Below are positions 53,811-55,688 of a stretch of DNA of 55,688 nucleotides, in pieces. The notes below the pieces were generated by a model. It ran no database searches and was not told the DNA's origin. It was given only the letters and a program-made list of their open reading frames with translations. The translations under genes were made by a program, and so were the position numbers. How positions within the stretch are numbered: position 1 is the first letter of the stretch; every line of letters begins with the position of its first letter. Source of the stretch: Candidatus Rokuibacteriota bacterium (GTDB lineage Bacteria > Methylomirabilota > Methylomirabilia > Rokubacteriales > CSP1-6); the NCBI GenBank assembly GCA_003221615.1, contig QHSQ01000107.1:1-55688 (forward strand). Direction: 5' to 3'.

Positions 53811-53878
53811 CGATCGATCTCCTTTTGTCGTGTTCGAGGCAATGGTCGCGCGCCCATGTTGCGGCGCCATAAAGAGGA

Positions 53879-53896
53879 CGTTACAAATGTGTTACG
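53879..53896 (-). promoter_or_regulatory. Pho-box-like direct repeat upstream of pstS
   Basis: The minus strand shows heptamers CGTAACA and TGTAACG at an 11-bp step with CATT between, overlapping the phoB stop codon and 69 bp before pstS. The spacing is that of PhoB half-sites; the bases match the TGTCAtN consensus only loosely. Confidence 0.55.
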
Positions 53897-54650
53897 GCTT
53901 GTCCTTGAAGCGGTAGCCGACGCCCCGTACGGTCTCGATACCGGGCTCCTCGAGCTTCGCGGCCGCGAATTTGCCGCGCAGGCGCGCCACGTGGACGTCG
54001 ACCGTTCGGGGCTCGACGAAGCCGTCGCGGCCCCAGACCATGTCGAGCAGCTCCTCGCGCCCGAACACGCGCCCGGGTGTGCCGACCAGGGTGGCCAGGA
54101 GCTCGAACTCCTTGGGCGTCAGCTCGACCTGGCGGCCCTTCATCCGGACCTCGAAGCGATAGCGGTCGATCTCCAGGTCGCCGACCTTGAGGCTCGCCTT
54201 CTTTTCCTTCGCGTCGGCCGGCCGACCGCGCCGCAGCACGGCACGGATCCGGGCGATCAGCTCCCGAGGGGAGAACGGCTTGGTGACGTAGTCGTCGGCG
54301 CCGACCTCGAAGCCCAGGACCTTGTCCCCTTCCTCGACGCGGCCGCTGACCATGATCACGGGGATCTGCGCCAGATCGGGGTCCTTCTTCAGGCGCCGGC
54401 ACACCTCCCAGCCGTTGAGCTGGGGGACCATGATGTCGAGCAGGATCACGTCGGGACGGTGCTCGCGCGCGAGCCGGAGGGCCTCGTTCCCGTTCGCGCT
54501 CAGGACGACGTCGTACCCTTCTTTCGTGAGGTTGTAGCGGATCAGCTCGGCGACGTCCTGTTCGTCCTCGACGAGGAGCACCCGCCCCAGACGCTGGCGA
54601 CCCGGCTGGCCGGCGCCCGGCAGGACCCGGCGCCGGTCCGTGGTCATCAT
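53892..54650 (-). CDS. phoB: Phosphate regulon response regulator PhoB
   Basis: 252 aa OmpR-type regulator. The receiver domain has LLVEDEQD, phospho-Asp in VILLDIMVPQLNG and VTKPFSPREL. The winged helix has ELTPKEFELLATLVGTPGRVFGREELLD, RTVDVHVARLRGK and VRGVGYRFKD. ATG 54650 has AGGAGG 6 bp upstream. No PhoR kinase lies in the window. Location directly before pstS argues for PhoB over other OmpR regulators. Confidence 0.88.
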   Translation of the reverse strand: MMTTDRRRVLPGAGQPGRQRLGRVLLVEDEQDVAELIRYNLTKEGYDVVLSANGNEALRLAREHRPDVILLDIMVPQLNGWEVCRRLKKDPDLAQIPVIMVSGRVEEGDKVLGFEVGADDYVTKPFSPRELIARIRAVLRRGRPADAKEKKASLKVGDLEIDRYRFEVRMKGRQVELTPKEFELLATLVGTPGRVFGREELLDMVWGRDGFVEPRTVDVHVARLRGKFAAAKLEEPGIETVRGVGYRFKDKP

Positions 54651-54859
54651 GTTGGCCTCCTGTGAGGTGCCCATCGCTCGGACAGGAGTGTGGACTCGGT
54701 GGGGTTACGGGACGATGACGGCCTGGTAAATCTTGGGTGACAGGGTACGGTGAGACTTACGTGGCCAGGCCCAGCGTACCCCAATATATTGTTGCTTGCG
54801 TATTACAGGACCGCAAATAGTGTGTTGCTGGGGACAGACGGGGGTTGCCCTGTGGACAG

Positions 54860-54868
54860 TGTGGATAA
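54860..54868 (-). promoter_or_regulatory. Perfect DnaA-box 9-mer upstream of phoB
   Basis: TTATCCACA on the minus strand, next to a degenerate second copy (plus strand TGTGGACAG at 54851). It lies in the 248-bp spacer between the PhnC-like gene and phoB. A single box may be chance. Confidence 0.3.
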
Positions 54869-54898
54869 GTAAAAATTCCTCGACGGGGCCGGGAGGGA

Positions 54899-55636
54899 CT
54901 ACGCGGTGCCGAAGCGCCAGGCCACCCGCTGACCGCTGAAGTCGGTCGGCAGGCCGTCGAACACGAGCAGGCCGTCGGCAATCGCGACGAGCCGATTGGC
55001 GAAGCCGGACGCTCCGCCCGGCGTGCTGGCGCTGGCCAGAACCGTCAGCCGCTCGCGACGGGCGAGCGACTGCAGCAGGGCGCGCACGGTCGCAGCCTCG
55101 GCGCCGTCGAATCCCCGATCGATCTCCCGCGCGACCAGAACTTCGTGGGTCCTCACGAGTGCGCTGGCCAGCGCGAGGCGTGCCCGGTCGACCGGGCCCA
55201 GGCCGGAGGCGGTCTCCACCTCGCGGCCGCCAAGACCGACACGCTCGAGCGCGCGCCGGGCCGCGAGACGCTCCGACTTGCGCGGCAGGCGCAAGAGGCC
55301 GTGAAGCGCCCGGTGGACCGATTTGCCGGCCACGAGGACGTTCCAGAGGAGCGAGCGGTGCTCGACCGGGCGTGCGTGCACGTCGACTTCCGCGACCACC
55401 GAGCGGATCCGGCGAACCGTGTCACGGGACACCGGGATATGAGCGACCCATACGCGCCCTTCCTCGGGAAGAAGGCGGGCGGCCACCGCGTCGAGCAGCG
55501 CGTCTCTCTCCTCCGGCATCCGCGACACGACCAGGGTCACTTCGCCACGCCGAAAGCTCGCGCAGATGCGGCGGAGGGTCCAGCCGCTGTCTTCCCGAGA
55601 AGCGCCGACTCCGAGGAGCTCGACCATGGCCGGCAT
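54899..55636 (-). CDS. PhnC-like ABC ATPase homolog lacking Walker A (pseudo-ATPase)
   Basis: 245 aa. It follows the layout of phosphonate/phosphate ABC ATPases: helical segment VHRALHGLLRLPRKSERLAA, ALERVGLGGREVETASGLGPVDRARLALASALVRTHEVLVAREID, VRALLQSLARRERLTVLAS and ANRLVAIADGLLVFDGLPTDFS (compare PhnC DRIxGLRxGxxVFDGxP). The P-loop position reads VVSRMPEERDALLDAV, with no GxxGxGKS. The LSGGQ signature is GLGPVD and the Walker B acid and switch His are also lost. ATP hydrolysis is unlikely. A Pho-box-like array lies 13 bp upstream. Confidence 0.7.
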   Translation of the reverse strand: MPAMVELLGVGASREDSGWTLRRICASFRRGEVTLVVSRMPEERDALLDAVAARLLPEEGRVWVAHIPVSRDTVRRIRSVVAEVDVHARPVEHRSLLWNVLVAGKSVHRALHGLLRLPRKSERLAARRALERVGLGGREVETASGLGPVDRARLALASALVRTHEVLVAREIDRGFDGAEAATVRALLQSLARRERLTVLASASTPGGASGFANRLVAIADGLLVFDGLPTDFSGQRVAWRFGTA

Positions 55637-55649
55637 GGTCTACGTGGAT

Positions 55650-55678
55650 CGTTACGAAATGGTGACGGAACCGTGAAA
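55650..55678 (-). promoter_or_regulatory. Pho-box-like triple repeat upstream of the PhnC-like gene
   Basis: On the plus strand heptamers CGTTACG, GGTGACG and CGTGAAA follow each other at exact 11-bp steps with 4-bp spacers. The first resembles the half-site upstream of pstS. The array ends 14 bp from the ATG at 55636. Confidence 0.5.
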
Positions 55679-55688
55679 TTCGACGACC

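Overview
The window is a GC-rich bacterial chromosome segment with dense coding on both strands and many GTG/TTG starts and 1-8 bp stop/start overlaps. It encodes a Gram-negative-type cell: a periplasmic HtrA protease, lipoproteins with clear lipoboxes, cytochrome c and a Pst/Pho system. An in-frame UGA reads best as selenocysteine, so the host probably has a selenocysteine system, although no sel genes lie here. The gene mix (UGSC selenoprotein, DUF35/thiolase-like pairs, LLM oxidoreductase, cyclase family, PerR-rubrerythrin-DUF3501 cluster) recalls uncultured Rokubacteria/Methylomirabilota-like soil and subsurface bacteria. That placement is an inference and not proven by the sequence.

Layout. 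1-5.3 kb (+): end of a FAH-family gene, an archaeal-type phosphoglycerate mutase, MgtE, a SAM methyltransferase overlapping an alpha/beta hydrolase, and a lipoprotein. 5.3-17.7 kb (-): a near-continuous gene train. It runs from enoyl-CoA hydratase into a translationally coupled pterin cassette (glycosyltransferase, two PTPS paralogs, FolE, SDR), then IscA/ErpA, a MoaD-MoaE fusion, TilS, HtrA, an NtrC-type regulator, a GNAT, a membrane protein and an M20 peptidase. 17.8-19.9 kb (+): a DUF1989 protein and a cardiolipin-synthase-like lipoprotein, then tRNA-Met(CAU) on the minus strand.

19.96-31.08 kb is an 11-kb genomic island in that tRNA gene, bounded by 43-bp direct repeats that cover the 5' half of the tRNA. 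Its tyrosine integrase has an amber codon near its N-terminus. The cargo is an MFS transporter, small Fe-S-like and zinc-ribbon proteins, a methyltransferase, small lipoproteins and several frameshifted fragments, so it looks like a decaying element.

31.2-35.8 kb: an Asp-rich acidic protein, a PuuD-type membrane protein, and a peroxide/iron cluster on the minus strand (PerR/Fur with a box on its own start, rubrerythrin, Fe-S oxidoreductase, DUF3501, cytochrome c). A long inverted repeat lies between rubrerythrin and the Fe-S oxidoreductase. 35.8-42.4 kb (+): UvrA, a coiled-coil protein, and a thiolase-like/DUF35/LLM-oxidoreductase operon. 42.4-46.6 kb (-): cyclase, LigA, LigB, a selenocysteine-containing UGSC protein with a SECIS-like hairpin, its coupled 350-aa partner, and a membrane protein.

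46.9-55.7 kb: a universal stress protein, then on the minus strand phoU-pstB-pstA-pstC-pstS-phoB and a PhnC-like ATPase homolog that has lost its Walker A motif. Pho-box-like direct repeats precede pstS and the PhnC-like gene. The most interesting signals are the selenoprotein/LigAB operon, the coupled pterin cassette with complementary PTPS paralogs, the tRNA 5'-half integration, and the Pho-linked pseudo-ATPase.
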